In this document: in pieces, positions 26,302 to 37,638 of the stretch
Layout: each line of letters begins with the position of its first letter
Position numbering within the stretch: position 1 is the first letter of the stretch
Assembly (NCBI GenBank): GCA_035344155.1
Contig: DAORAL010000002.1
Span: forward strand, 222,669 to 286,668
DNA: 64,000 nt
From: UBA1845 sp002338715
GTDB lineage: Bacteria > Planctomycetota > Phycisphaerae > UBA1845
Direction: 5' to 3'
The notes under the pieces: model-generated
What the model was told of the DNA's origin: nothing
The model's database searches: none
The model's input: the letters and a program-made list of their open reading frames with translations, nothing else
Made by a program: the position numbers and the translations under genes

Positions 26302-27516
26302 CTATTCGTGGTTTTTGATGGGGCGGAGCGGTTGAAAGAGCCCGCGCTGCGTCCAGGCGTAGGCGGCTGTCCCGACCAGTGCGAACGCCGCGGCGGACCT
26401 CAGCGATACATCAAATCCATATCGATGGGTCAGCTTTCCAATTGCGATGAAGCCGGACAGAAATCCCAGGTCCAGCACGCCAAGGATCAATGCCGTCGCC
26501 GCGCCGCGATGTTGCGGGGGCATCGACTCGGCTGCAAGGTCCACGAGAAACGGATACGTGAAGCAGTGCCCAAACCCCATCACGATCGCGGGCAGAATCA
26601 ATCCCGTCGTTTCGTGGACGCGCGTCAGCAGAAACAAACCGATGGGGTACGCGATCATGCCCGTGATCAAGGTGCGTCGCCGGCCGACATATGCGGGCAA
26701 ACGTCGCAGCACGATGCGCAACAAGATCGCGGTCGGTGAGTACGCGAGGAAAAACATGGTCACGCCGTCGAGCTTGCGGGCGTTGACGAAACCTTCGATG
26801 AACATCACCGGGATCGTTTGAACCATCGCAAGGCAAAAGGCCATGATCACGATGGGACCGGGCTTGTGTCGCCAGACGACGTGAAAGAAACTCTCGCGAT
26901 CCGATTGCGCCTGTTTGACTTCGGGCACTTTGAGACACGACGCGAATGCCAGACTGACGAGCATCAAGGCGGCTGCCGTTAAGAAGAAAATCGTAAAGCG
27001 CCCATCGGCTTCGGAGTATGTGGAGAAAATCCAGTCGCCGATCATCGGACCGGCCATCAATCCGAGAAGCCCGCCCATCCCGAGCATTGCAAGGCTTTCA
27101 GCCGACCTTGACTTCGGCGCGATGCGGGCGGCTGTCACTGCAGCCGTCGCGAGAAACGTGGCTTGACCCAATTGAAAAACAACGCGCAACGAGCAGATCA
27201 ACCAGAGATTCGCCGATAACAGGAAACCAAGGATCGACAGCGTGCCCAGGATCGTCGCCAACCGGAGGATGCGGCTACACCCGAAGCGATCGATCGACGT
27301 GCCGACGAATGGGCGGGTGATGATGCTGCCGACCATGCCGATACCAAAGACCCAACTGATCGTGGTGATGCCGCCGCCAGCGGTTGCAACGTATTTGCGC
27401 AGGTGGACCAGCATGCTCGATCCGCCCATGTAGCAGAGCAGTGCCATAAAAATGATGAAGAACGGCCAATCGTAAAGCCGCTGGGGTTGCTGCGTTTCGG
27501 AATCGGTGATGCTCAT
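26302..27516 (-). CDS. Major facilitator superfamily transporter
   Basis: A 404-residue integral membrane protein with about 12 hydrophobic helices, beginning LYDWPFFIIFMALLCYMGG. The loop between helices 2 and 3 has RPFVGTSIDRFG, the MFS motif A (GxLaDrxGrkx-like); a second, diverged copy sits near YVGRRRTL. The substrate cannot be read from sequence; drug or metabolite efflux and sugar uptake are all possible. The ATG at 27516 overlaps the stop of the upstream gene (ATGA), so the two are translationally coupled. Frame further upstream lies inside that gene and is not used. Confidence 0.87.
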   Translation of the reverse strand: MSITDSETQQPQRLYDWPFFIIFMALLCYMGGSSMLVHLRKYVATAGGGITTISWVFGIGMVGSIITRPFVGTSIDRFGCSRILRLATILGTLSILGFLLSANLWLICSLRVVFQLGQATFLATAAVTAARIAPKSRSAESLAMLGMGGLLGLMAGPMIGDWIFSTYSEADGRFTIFFLTAAALMLVSLAFASCLKVPEVKQAQSDRESFFHVVWRHKPGPIVIMAFCLAMVQTIPVMFIEGFVNARKLDGVTMFFLAYSPTAILLRIVLRRLPAYVGRRRTLITGMIAYPIGLFLLTRVHETTGLILPAIVMGFGHCFTYPFLVDLAAESMPPQHRGAATALILGVLDLGFLSGFIAIGKLTHRYGFDVSLRSAAAFALVGTAAYAWTQRGLFQPLRPIKNHE

Positions 27517-29006
27517 TTCCCGTTCGTCTTTGATTCTGTTGAGGCGTTGGCGATGAGCTTGTCGCGGGCCTGGCGACATGCCAACGGTGAATGGCTGATG
27601 ATGATAAACTGGTCGACGACGGTGATCGCCGGTCCTGCGAAACCAAACGAGAGATACCACACGTGGTCGTCGGCTTCGGTGAACTGCGGGGCGAACGTTG
27701 GCGTGTGTTCGCCCGGGTTGGTGTTGGCATTGTGGAACCAACGGTTGGATTGATTGAGAAGGGCCGTCAGCGATCGGTTAACGGTCGCCGGGTCGCCGGC
27801 GATGGGAATCACGATGGTCGAAAGCAACGGGAGGTTCAGCGGGTGCGGCGGATCGTTGTGGACGAGGATGATGTCGTCGAGGTGGTTGAATAGATCCCGC
27901 TTGATCGAGATGCTTGCGTTGGTTTCAAATGTCGCCCAATGCGATTGAAGACTGTCGCGAACTTCCTGCCGGCGTGACGCGAGGTAGGCGTTGACTGACC
28001 GGTTGATCACGTCGCCAAGATTGCATCGAAACAGGGTGTATTCGGTGGCGGCGGAGGGGATGAGACGCGATTGTATACCGTGCGCCTCGGTGCTGATTGG
28101 GATGAGGACTTCTTCACCATTGATGATTTTCAGACAGGTGCAGATAACGGCGCGATTCTTGCTGGCGACGGTCCACATCGAAAGCGAACAATCGGCGAAC
28201 CCGAGTTCGTCGAGAACGTCTTGCGTGCGACCTTTGACGATCGTCGCGAGGGCGCTTTTGATCGCGTCAAAGTTGATCTGAAGCTCAAAGTGGGCGGTGC
28301 GGCTGCCCAGCAATTCGCGCCAATGCTGCACTTTTGTTTCGTCGGTCGCGTGTTCGCCCGCTCGGAGAATGGACTGAGCCGCGTCGTTGAATCCACGGTG
28401 CCCGATCGCGACGACGTAGAAGCGCTTGATCGCACCCCATTTGATCACGCACCAATCGGGCAGGCGGTCGTCGATCAGCGTGTGGACTTTCGAGTCGAAC
28501 TCGTCTTTGCTCGTGATGCGGGCCGAGTCGCGCGACGTCCAGCGCGTGAGCAGGTCTTGAATATCCTGCGTGATTCGCGCGTTATCACCGCCGGTTTCGA
28601 TGATGGCCGCTGCCTGCAATTCGTTCAGGCGAAAACTATCGGGTCCAAGGCGTTTGGCCGACGCATCGGTGACGACGACGGCGAACGGGTAGGGTGCGAG
28701 TCTGGCGAGCGAACTCAGGACATCGAGCGTGGCGCTGACCGCGCTTTGATTGACGTGTCGACCCCCGAATCGATGAAGCAGGTCCGCCCCGATTGCAACG
28801 AGGGGCGGTGGACCGGTGGATGAATCATCGGAAGCGCCCTGGCCTGTGCGGTCCGACGCGATGTAGGCAAGGTGATCGCGCGGGATGGCCTCCTGCAATG
28901 CCGGCGAGATTGCGTAGGTAGAATTTACGGACGCGAACAGGACCGCGATCGCCATGCAACGACACGCGATGCGCAGGGATCGACTCGCGGTGGAGACGAA
29001 CCCCAA
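27513..29006 (-). CDS. Exported protein of unknown function, coupled to the MFS transporter
   Basis: A protein of about 497 residues. I chose the TTG at 29006, 8 nt after a GAGG site, which gives a signal peptide ending NSTYA. The ATG at 28955 is an alternative that leaves a very short n-region. The mature part has no motif I recognise. It is mixed alpha/beta, with segments such as HLAYIASDRTGQG near the start and FGFAGPAITVVDQFIIISH near the end. It could be a periplasmic binding or accessory protein. The 4-nt ATGA overlap with the transporter gene suggests the two act together. Confidence 0.65.
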   Translation of the reverse strand: MGFVSTASRSLRIACRCMAIAVLFASVNSTYAISPALQEAIPRDHLAYIASDRTGQGASDDSSTGPPPLVAIGADLLHRFGGRHVNQSAVSATLDVLSSLARLAPYPFAVVVTDASAKRLGPDSFRLNELQAAAIIETGGDNARITQDIQDLLTRWTSRDSARITSKDEFDSKVHTLIDDRLPDWCVIKWGAIKRFYVVAIGHRGFNDAAQSILRAGEHATDETKVQHWRELLGSRTAHFELQINFDAIKSALATIVKGRTQDVLDELGFADCSLSMWTVASKNRAVICTCLKIINGEEVLIPISTEAHGIQSRLIPSAATEYTLFRCNLGDVINRSVNAYLASRRQEVRDSLQSHWATFETNASISIKRDLFNHLDDIILVHNDPPHPLNLPLLSTIVIPIAGDPATVNRSLTALLNQSNRWFHNANTNPGEHTPTFAPQFTEADDHVWYLSFGFAGPAITVVDQFIIISHSPLACRQARDKLIANASTESKTNGK

Positions 29007-29136
29007 CCGTCTGGCCTCGACTGCTCCGCCAATCGGTGTATTTGGTCTTCGTATTACCGGTTGCAGCGAGCGTGCCCGCCTGAGTTTGGAATTCCGCCTA
29101 GGGTCGGAATCTTGCCAGCGATTGCAATTCTGGGCG

Positions 29137-29511
29137 CTAGTTGCGGCTGGCCCGAAAGCAATCGCGACAGAGAACGGGGCGCCCGGAAGTTGGCTTAAAA
29201 GGCACGGTCGTTTGGGCGCCACACTGTGAGCAGGTGGCTTCGTGCATTTCGCGTTCCTGGCGTCCACCGCCGTATCCGCCACCGCCATAACCGCCGCCAC
29301 CATAACCTCCGCCGCCATGTCCGCCGTGTCCGCCTCGGCCGCCACCACCACCGCCGCCACCGCTTTGTGACTTGCGTTTTTCACGACAGTCGCGGCAACG
29401 CTTGGGTTCGTTGGTGAATCCGCGTTCGGCATAGCGCTCCTGATCAGTGGCGGAGTGAATGAAATCGTTTCCACAATCGGCACAGATGATGGTCTTGTCT
29501 TCGAAACTCAT
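29137..29511 (-). CDS. Double zinc-ribbon protein with Gly-rich linker
   Basis: A 124-residue protein starting at MSFEDKT (ATG at 29511, GGAG 7 nt upstream). The first ribbon, CADCG ... CRDC, resembles the zf-trcl family and is followed by a basic stretch (REKRK). A run of about 35 residues is nearly all glycine with tyrosines and histidines (GGGGYGGGGY). The second ribbon, CSQCG ... CRDC, is the CxxC-x17-CxxC type. Such small zinc-ribbon proteins are common but unassigned; the Gly/Tyr/Arg-rich linker recalls RNA-binding tails, which is inference only. Confidence 0.82.
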   Translation of the reverse strand: MSFEDKTIICADCGNDFIHSATDQERYAERGFTNEPKRCRDCREKRKSQSGGGGGGGGRGGHGGHGGGGYGGGGYGGGGYGGGRQEREMHEATCSQCGAQTTVPFKPTSGRPVLCRDCFRASRN

Positions 29512-29769
29512 GGTGGGCTCCAGCGGGCCTGAGGGGTCGATCATGCCATTGGCATGTTACTTAAACTTTCGCTCAATCGTATTGTGGGCGATCCTATGGG
29601 TGGCAAGACCGATCACGCTGCGAACGTGCAGATTTAATGTAGTATGACAGCGGATGAGGGCTCGGTCAATCCTGTTCGTGGGGTGCATTCAGACGGCGAC
29701 GTTTGACCGTGTTGCGGCTGTGCAGGTGCCGGTTCTTGCCTAATTGGTGGGTCGGTCTTACAGTGGTCA

Positions 29770-29888
29770 CATCGCTGGGGGTGGTCGGTACGCGGCTGAC
29801 CTGAGAATGAGATTGGCGAACGCAGTCTCTCACCCTTCGAACCTGATCAGGCGTCGAGTTGTTGCGGCACTGCGTAGGGAATGCGAAC
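29770..29888 (+). ncRNA. TPP riboswitch (THI box) upstream of thiC
   Basis: The conserved parts appear in order: GGGGGTG after the 5' P1 strand TCGC (29772-29775), a GGCTGACCTGAGA segment (thi-box GGCTGAGA with an insertion), CCTTCGAACCTGATCAGG, and GCGTAGGGAATGCGA closing P1 with GCGA (29883-29886). The region ends about 100 nt before thiC, which leaves room for an expression platform; a CCCAA/TTGGG hairpin at 29946-29964 lies between. TPP binding normally lowers expression of the downstream gene. The rest of the 476-bp gap (29512-29769) shows nothing identifiable. Confidence 0.9.
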
Positions 29889-29987
29889 TCGGATCCCGCC
29901 TTCGAATTCCCAATGGTGTTACGCCATCGATCGCCTGACGCACGCCCAATCTCAAAAGGTTGGGAAGTTGGTTAACCCGCGCAAAGG

Positions 29988-31886
<1,899 letters not shown>

Positions 31887-32044
31887 TAGGTCGATTCAGG
31901 CATACATTCGGAAATCGATTTGAAGCCGACGATTCGGTAGGTTATGCTTCAAGGGGTTGGGCCTGCCCGTCCGTTGCATTCGAGCGCGGCGGGGCCCGGC
32001 TTCATTTGGTACAACAACTCAACAACTCAACAACATTGGCTGCC

Positions 32045-32998
32045 ATGTTCCCTGCGATCAATCGATTGATTCGTCGCCTCGGTCGGGGAGGGCAACTGCT
32101 TACCAGACGAAACCGTCCGCACTCCCTTTGCGCCCTGACTTTCCTGCTCATGTTCACCGCCTGTTTGACGCAATCCGCCTTCGGTCAGGTTGCCTTGTTC
32201 GAGGAAGGGTTTGAAAACGGAAATACGAACGGCTGGACCATGGGCGGAGCGGACGATACTGCCGATCAAGGTACCTGGGAAATCGGTGATCCCGTGGGAA
32301 CGTTTCAAGCGGGAGAACCAGCCCAACCCGAAAGCGGTAATGAAAGCGTCGGCTGCGCGTTCACCGCACAGAACACGCCGGGCGATGTTGGTTTTCATGA
32401 CGTGGACAAGGGGGTTGTCTACCTGGTTTCACCGGTGATTGACCTGTCGGGTTATTCCAGCGTCGAGTTGTCGTATTTTCGATGGTACTTCCTGGATCGA
32501 CTGAACGAGGACGTGGACGACTATTTTGTGGTTCAGGCCCGTGACTCGGTAAGCTCGCCATGGGTGGAATTGGAGCGTCTTGATAACTCGGCTCGGGCGA
32601 ACACATGGATCGCTCAAAGCATTTTGCTTGAGACGCACATCGATCTGACCTCGAACGTCCAGATAAGATTCGGCGCCAGCGACGGCACGGCCAGCCTGCT
32701 GGGTAATATCGTCGAAGCCGCAGTTGACGATGTTTTGCTCGTGGCGATGGACGCTTGCCAGGATAACTCTGACTGTAATTCAGAAGAATATTGCAGTGGG
32801 ACGGGACAGTGTTTACCATTTGGGAATGGGGATGTCGATCTTGATGGTGACGTCGACATCGTTGACTACCGGGATTGTTTACCCTGTATCGGGTCGGTCA
32901 GCGCCGGGTGTCTCCCGTGCAACCTTGTGGGCGGTGAGCCTGTGGAAGTCGAGGATCTCACTGCGATCAGTCAAATCATGTCTGGACCAAATGGCTGA
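32045..32998 (+). CDS. Exported jelly-roll protein with dockerin-like tail
   Basis: A 317-residue protein. The signal peptide (ALTFLLMFTACLTQSAFGQ) has a basic leader. The main domain begins with FEEGFENGNTNGW and has the VSPVIDLSGYSSVELSYF pattern of MAM/immune-inhibitor-A-like jelly rolls. A short Cys-rich unit (CQDNSDCNSEEYC) follows, and the tail holds one good EF-hand loop (DVDLDGDVDIVD) plus a degenerate second, dockerin-like. The start at 32045 is chosen for signal-peptide fit; no ribosome site is clear and in-frame TTG codons lie upstream. A short tandem CAACAACT-like repeat precedes it (32011-32034). Confidence 0.72.
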   Translation: MFPAINRLIRRLGRGGQLLTRRNRPHSLCALTFLLMFTACLTQSAFGQVALFEEGFENGNTNGWTMGGADDTADQGTWEIGDPVGTFQAGEPAQPESGNESVGCAFTAQNTPGDVGFHDVDKGVVYLVSPVIDLSGYSSVELSYFRWYFLDRLNEDVDDYFVVQARDSVSSPWVELERLDNSARANTWIAQSILLETHIDLTSNVQIRFGASDGTASLLGNIVEAAVDDVLLVAMDACQDNSDCNSEEYCSGTGQCLPFGNGDVDLDGDVDIVDYRDCLPCIGSVSAGCLPCNLVGGEPVEVEDLTAISQIMSGPNG

Positions 32999-33273
32999 CG
33001 AATTGACCACGTCTTTCCGGTCAGCAACGGCAGGGCTGTTCAGCATCACCGGTCGTGCGCGAAAATAGCGCTAAAACATGCGACAATCGTTGAAGTCGAT
33101 TCTTCGACGCCGTATCTTCTAGAATCCTGTCCCACGTTATGCGGTAAGAATGCGTGGGGATCAAATCAAAAGTGTTTCGGTCGGGAGCGCATTGGTCAAG
33201 GAAGGAATCGCCATCGGCATGCGTGTGCGTTTGGCGGCATTCACCAGGGCAACCAGAAAGCAGGGCCGCCAAC

Positions 33274-33669
33274 ATGACCTACACACCCTCCGAATCAGAA
33301 CGCATTCAGACCACGATCATTCAATTGGCGTCGCTGTTTCTGTACTTTGTGCCGGGCATGATCGCCCGCCGGACGAAGCTGTGGATCTCGCCGTACGTAC
33401 GCTTCTGGATCAAGGGGAATACGATCTGGTCGCTGGTGCTCTTTGTGCCGGTGGCACTCTTGCTCGTGCTTGGCCTGATGGTCAACATGAAGGGGCCCAT
33501 CGTCGTCGCGTGGGCCGTTCATGCGATCATGACCATCATGTGTGCCTTTGCGTCAATGTTCAACCGGCCTGTCGGTTACTTCATCGTTTCCAATCAATGC
33601 TGCATGACCGAGATGGCCGAAATCTACGGGGCGGCGATGTCGCCCTCTCTCGAAAACGAAGATCACTAA
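33274..33669 (+). CDS. Small membrane protein, DUF4870-like
   Basis: A 131-residue protein with three or four hydrophobic helices (LASLFLYFVPGMIA, SLVLFVPVALLLVLGLMV, AVHAIMTIMCAFASMF). The layout, with an Arg-rich first loop and a Gly-Tyr-Phe end, resembles the DUF4870 family, whose function is unknown; this match is tentative. The ATG at 33274 gives the protein MTYTPSESERIQ; AGGGC lies 8 nt upstream. It is convergent with the prepilin-like gene. No terminator is visible between them. Confidence 0.6.
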   Translation: MTYTPSESERIQTTIIQLASLFLYFVPGMIARRTKLWISPYVRFWIKGNTIWSLVLFVPVALLLVLGLMVNMKGPIVVAWAVHAIMTIMCAFASMFNRPVGYFIVSNQCCMTEMAEIYGAAMSPSLENEDH

Positions 33670-33703
33670 GTCCAACACGTCTTCATCATTTTAAACCAGC
33701 CGC

Positions 33704-34666
33704 TCACCACGGGCACGGTCCCGGTATATCTTTGAGAAATGCGGCCATGTTCACGTTGTCCGGCCCGCCCGACTCGCGCCAGATGTAAGGCTGACCAGAC
33801 TCTGCAAACAACTCGCGCCCGAGCGTTTTCGTCGGCAGCAGCCGCCCTTCGGCGTGACCATCCAGATATGCAATGCTCGTTCGACCCTTGGGGCCTCCTT
33901 CAGCGTTGGCGCCGGGTTGAAGTTGATGACGGGTCGCGACGCGGTCGATGCCGTTGAAGTTTCCGTCGGGCCAATCGCCGTTGATGTTGGACTTGGGATG
34001 TTCTTCGACGAACGCAACAAACGATGCCGGTGTGAAGCGAACGACTTGGCCGGCATGATACGAGCGGGTTTCGTCGGTGCCCGGGAGCTTGTTGTTGAGC
34101 GAATCAATGACGTATCGAAAACTCCGCAGGCTGTCGGGCGAGCGATACCCGATGTAGGCGTTGAATCCATAGCTCAAACGTCCATTCCCACCGCCGCCGT
34201 CTGGTGTGTCCGTTGAAGGGCCCGGCTTATCGGAGGGGCAAAGATAAACGCGCTCGTCTTTCACGTACGGAAACAAGGTGCCACGTCTTGGCACATCTTC
34301 GACAAACTGGGGATCCGTGTGAAACGGTTTGGCGTAGGGAACGGTGAAGCTGAGGTCGTCGTTGAGCTTGTCGCGAGCCCCATCCCAGGTGACCCCGCCA
34401 ATCCGCGGCCAGGATTCGCCGAACAGCAGTTGGAAGTAAAACAGGCTGTGCGTCCCCGGAAACGCCCCCTGGTCGGCCACATAGACGTTCATTCCGGTCA
34501 TCAAGGACCGAACATTGGACTGACAAACCACCCCCGCCGCCTGCTTTCGAGCACGTGAAAGCGCCGGAACCAAGACCGCGACAAGTAACCCGATGATCGA
34601 GATGACGACGAGAAGTTCGACCAGTGTGAATGCCAGGGGACGTTTGCCGTTTTGACTTTCAATCAT
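33704..34666 (-). CDS. Prepilin-type N-terminal cleavage/methylation protein (planctomycete pseudopilin)
   Basis: A 320-residue protein. The N-terminus has the prepilin signature: basic leader, then LAFTLVELLVVISIIGLLVAVLVP, which prepilin peptidase cleaves and methylates at the Phe. The C-terminal part carries the DGHAEG motif of the large planctomycete H-x9-DG pseudopilin group, though the spacing to the preceding His is longer than nine. These proteins are thought to form or decorate type II secretion or pilus-like fibres, and many copies per genome are usual. It stands alone between the DUF4870-like gene and cysNC. Confidence 0.85.
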   Translation of the reverse strand: MIESQNGKRPLAFTLVELLVVISIIGLLVAVLVPALSRARKQAAGVVCQSNVRSLMTGMNVYVADQGAFPGTHSLFYFQLLFGESWPRIGGVTWDGARDKLNDDLSFTVPYAKPFHTDPQFVEDVPRRGTLFPYVKDERVYLCPSDKPGPSTDTPDGGGGNGRLSYGFNAYIGYRSPDSLRSFRYVIDSLNNKLPGTDETRSYHAGQVVRFTPASFVAFVEEHPKSNINGDWPDGNFNGIDRVATRHQLQPGANAEGGPKGRTSIAYLDGHAEGRLLPTKTLGRELFAESGQPYIWRESGGPDNVNMAAFLKDIPGPCPW

Positions 34667-34757
34667 CCGCCAAGTCTCCAGAGAAGGTCTATCACCAACA
34701 AATGACGGAGCGCCCGGAGCAATGGATGACGTGAAAGTCAGATGTTTCCCCGCAAAA

Positions 34758-36695
34758 TCAAGCGATGATCTCGCGCTTGTCGAGGAATGCGACGATGCGA
34801 TCGACGGCTTCTGATACTGAGATTTCGTGCGTTGGCAGCACGAGGTTGGGCTTTTCCGGGGCTTCGTAGGGGTAGCTTACGCCGGGGAAGTTGGCGACCT
34901 GGCCCGAGTCGGCTAGGGCGTAGAGGCCTTCCTGGTCGCGCTGCCGGCAGACTTCGATGGGGGCTGACAGATGGATGACGACGAATCGTTCGTTGCCGAT
35001 GACTTCACGGGCGCGGCGGCGGGCGAGCTTGTTGGGGGCGACGAATGCACAGATCGCAATCAAGCCGGCATCGTTGATCAGCTTCGCGACTTCGGCGCTG
35101 CGGCGGAGATTTTCCGATCGTTCGTCGGCAGAGAACCCGAGGTCCTTGCTGATGCCCTTGCGCATGTTTTGACCATCAAGCACGGTGCATGCCCGACCCA
35201 ATTCGAAGAGTCGCCGTTCGAGTGCGTATGCCGTCGTCGTTTTGCCGGCACCGGTGAGTCCGGTGAGCAGGACGGTGACGGCTTTTTGACCGTAACGGGC
35301 GGCCCGTTCATCGGGGGTCACGAAGCTGGCTGACGTTGCGAGTTTGTCGCTGGCGGGTTCGGTGTCCCAGTGGTCGGCCCGTGAATCGCCGGCTCGCTGT
35401 TCGACGATCATGCCCGCGCCGACGGTTCCGTTGGTGATGCGGTCAATCAGGATGAACGCGCCCGTGCTTCGGTTGCGTTGATAGTCATCGTGCATGATCG
35501 GCTGAGTCAGCGTGAGCTTGCAGCGGCCAATCTCGTTGAGCGAAAGCGTCGGGGCGGCTTGGCGTTCGAGCGAATTGACGTCGACGCGATAGAGCAACGT
35601 CGAAACCGAACCGAATGTCTTCTTGGTGGTGTGCTTGACGACATACTGCTTGCCGGGAACCATCGGTTCTTCGGCCATCCATACGACCATGGCCTCAAAC
35701 TTCTGATCGGTCTTGGGCAGGCTGTCGGTTCCGACAATCATGTCACCGCGACTGGCATCGACTTCATCGGTCAGCGTCAAGGTGACGGCCATCGGCGCGA
35801 ACGCTTCGTCGAGTTCGCCCTCGCTGGTAACAATACTCTTGATCTTGCTCGGTGTGCGCGATGGCAGGACGGTGATTTCGTCGCCCGGGTGAATGATTCC
35901 GGATGCGATGGTCCCGCAATATCCGCGGAAATCGTGGGTCGGCCGGTTGACGTATTGTACGGGGAACCGCAGTTCGGTCAGGTTGCGGTCGGCTGCGATG
36001 TGAACGTTTTCGAGATAGTGCATCAACGTGCTGCCGCGGAACCACGGCATGTTCACGCTGGCGTCGACGACGTTGTCACCGCGGAGCGCCGAAATCGGCA
36101 GGTACTGAACGTCCTTGATGCTCAGGTTTGCCGAGAAACTGCGATAATCGTTTCTGATCGCGTCGAAGACGTCTTCACGATAATCCACCAGGTCCATTTT
36201 GTTGACGGCGACGAGGATGTGCTTGATCCCCAGAAGCGCCGCGATGAAGCTGTGGCGCTTGGTTTGGGTTACCACACCGTGCCGCGCATCGATCAGGATA
36301 ATCGCGAGATCGCACGTGGATGCGCCGGTCACCATGTTGCGGGTGTACTGCTCGTGACCCGGGGTGTCGGCGATGATGAATTTTCGCCGCGACGTTGAGA
36401 AGTATCGATAGGCGACGTCGATGGTGATGCCCTGCTCGCGTTCGGCTTGCAGGCCATCGACGAGCAGGGCGAGGTCCACATCGTCGCCGGTGGTGCCGGA
36501 TTTGACGCTGTCGGCTTTGATCGATTCGAGCTGATCTTCGTAGATCATTTTCGAATCGTGGAGCAGGCGGCCGATAAGCGTGCTCTTGCCGTCATCGACG
36601 CTGCCGCATGTCAGAAGGCGCAGAAGTTCCTTACGCTCGTGCTGTGCGAGGTAGGCGTTGATGTCGGTGCTGATTAGTTCGGATTGATGCGACAT
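34758..36695 (-). CDS. cysNC: Bifunctional sulfate adenylyltransferase large subunit / APS kinase
   Basis: Activates sulfate to APS and then PAPS; cytoplasmic. The N-terminal two-thirds is a CysN GTPase with the P-loop GSVDDGKSTLIG, the switch DTPGHEQY and NKMDLV. The C-terminal third (from about residue 465) is an APS kinase: P-loop GLTGAGKTT, DGQNMRKGI, and FPGVSYPYE. The 645-residue length matches fused NodQ-type enzymes. It lies 31 bp downstream of cysD and clearly shares its transcript. Nothing in the gap before it looks like a strong ribosome site, suggesting coupling. Confidence 0.95.
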   Translation of the reverse strand: MSHQSELISTDINAYLAQHERKELLRLLTCGSVDDGKSTLIGRLLHDSKMIYEDQLESIKADSVKSGTTGDDVDLALLVDGLQAEREQGITIDVAYRYFSTSRRKFIIADTPGHEQYTRNMVTGASTCDLAIILIDARHGVVTQTKRHSFIAALLGIKHILVAVNKMDLVDYREDVFDAIRNDYRSFSANLSIKDVQYLPISALRGDNVVDASVNMPWFRGSTLMHYLENVHIAADRNLTELRFPVQYVNRPTHDFRGYCGTIASGIIHPGDEITVLPSRTPSKIKSIVTSEGELDEAFAPMAVTLTLTDEVDASRGDMIVGTDSLPKTDQKFEAMVVWMAEEPMVPGKQYVVKHTTKKTFGSVSTLLYRVDVNSLERQAAPTLSLNEIGRCKLTLTQPIMHDDYQRNRSTGAFILIDRITNGTVGAGMIVEQRAGDSRADHWDTEPASDKLATSASFVTPDERAARYGQKAVTVLLTGLTGAGKTTTAYALERRLFELGRACTVLDGQNMRKGISKDLGFSADERSENLRRSAEVAKLINDAGLIAICAFVAPNKLARRRAREVIGNERFVVIHLSAPIEVCRQRDQEGLYALADSGQVANFPGVSYPYEAPEKPNLVLPTHEISVSEAVDRIVAFLDKREIIA

Positions 36696-36726
36696 ATTGT
36701 TTCGTTATGTGATTCGTTCGCCTGAC

Positions 36727-37638
36727 CTAAAAATACCCTTCACGCTTCTTGGCTTCCATCGATCCGGACTGGTCATAGTCGATGAGTCGGCCTTGCCGTT
36801 CGGAATATTTGGTGAGCAGCATTTCCTGAATGATTTCCGGAAGCGTCGTCGCGGTCGATTCTTCGGCCCCGGAAAGCGGGTAGCAACCGAGTGTCCGAAA
36901 ACGAACCATCTTCATTTCGGGTTGCTCGCCCTCTTCGAGTTCCATGCGATCGTCGTCCACCATGATCAGCGTGCCGTTGCGTTTCACGACTGGGCGGTTG
37001 GCTGCGAAGTAGAGCGGGACGATCGGGATTTTTTCCAGATGGATGTATTGCCAGACGTCGAGTTCAGTCCAGTTGGACAAAGGGAACACGCGGATGCTTT
37101 CGCCTTCGTTGATCGCGCCGTTATAAAGGTTCCACAATTCCGGCCGCTGGTTTTTCGGCTCCCACGTGTGGTTGCGATCTCGGAAAGAATAGACACGTTC
37201 TTTGGCCCGCGATTTTTCTTCGTCGCGTCGGGCACCGCCGAATGCTGCGTCGAAGCGGTGTTTCGACAATGCCTGCTTGAGCGCGACGGTCTTCATAATG
37301 TCGGTGTACTTCTTGCTGCCGTGCGTAAATGGCGTGACACCATTTCGCTTGCCTTCCTCATTCGTGTGAACAATCAGATCAAGACCAAGCTCGTCGCGGA
37401 TGTATTCATCGCGAAAGCGGATCATGTCCCGAAACTTCCAGGTTGTGTCCACGTGCAGCAGCGGGAAAGGAGGCTTGGCCGGATGAAACGCTTTGATCGC
37501 GAGTTGGAGCATGACGGCTGAATCTTTACCGATCGAGTACATCATCACCGGGCGTTCAAATTCCGCAGCCACCTCCCGAATGATGAAGATGCTTTCAGCT
37601 TCCAGCTGTTTTAAATGGGTCAGATTGTAGCCAGTCAT
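36727..37638 (-). CDS. cysD: Sulfate adenylyltransferase subunit 2
   Basis: The catalytic ATP-pyrophosphatase half of ATP sulfurylase; it joins ATP and sulfate to make APS in a complex with CysN. A 303-residue protein, the usual length. YSIGKDSAVML is the PP-loop. The family segments RDEEKSRAKER and FPLSNWTELDVWQYI, and the C-terminal RLIDYDQSGSME, are all intact. It is the first gene of the cysD-cysNC operon. PAPS reductase and sulfite reductase genes are not in the window, so the product could feed assimilation or sulfation. Confidence 0.97.
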   Translation of the reverse strand: MTGYNLTHLKQLEAESIFIIREVAAEFERPVMMYSIGKDSAVMLQLAIKAFHPAKPPFPLLHVDTTWKFRDMIRFRDEYIRDELGLDLIVHTNEEGKRNGVTPFTHGSKKYTDIMKTVALKQALSKHRFDAAFGGARRDEEKSRAKERVYSFRDRNHTWEPKNQRPELWNLYNGAINEGESIRVFPLSNWTELDVWQYIHLEKIPIVPLYFAANRPVVKRNGTLIMVDDDRMELEEGEQPEMKMVRFRTLGCYPLSGAEESTATTLPEIIQEMLLTKYSERQGRLIDYDQSGSMEAKKREGYF

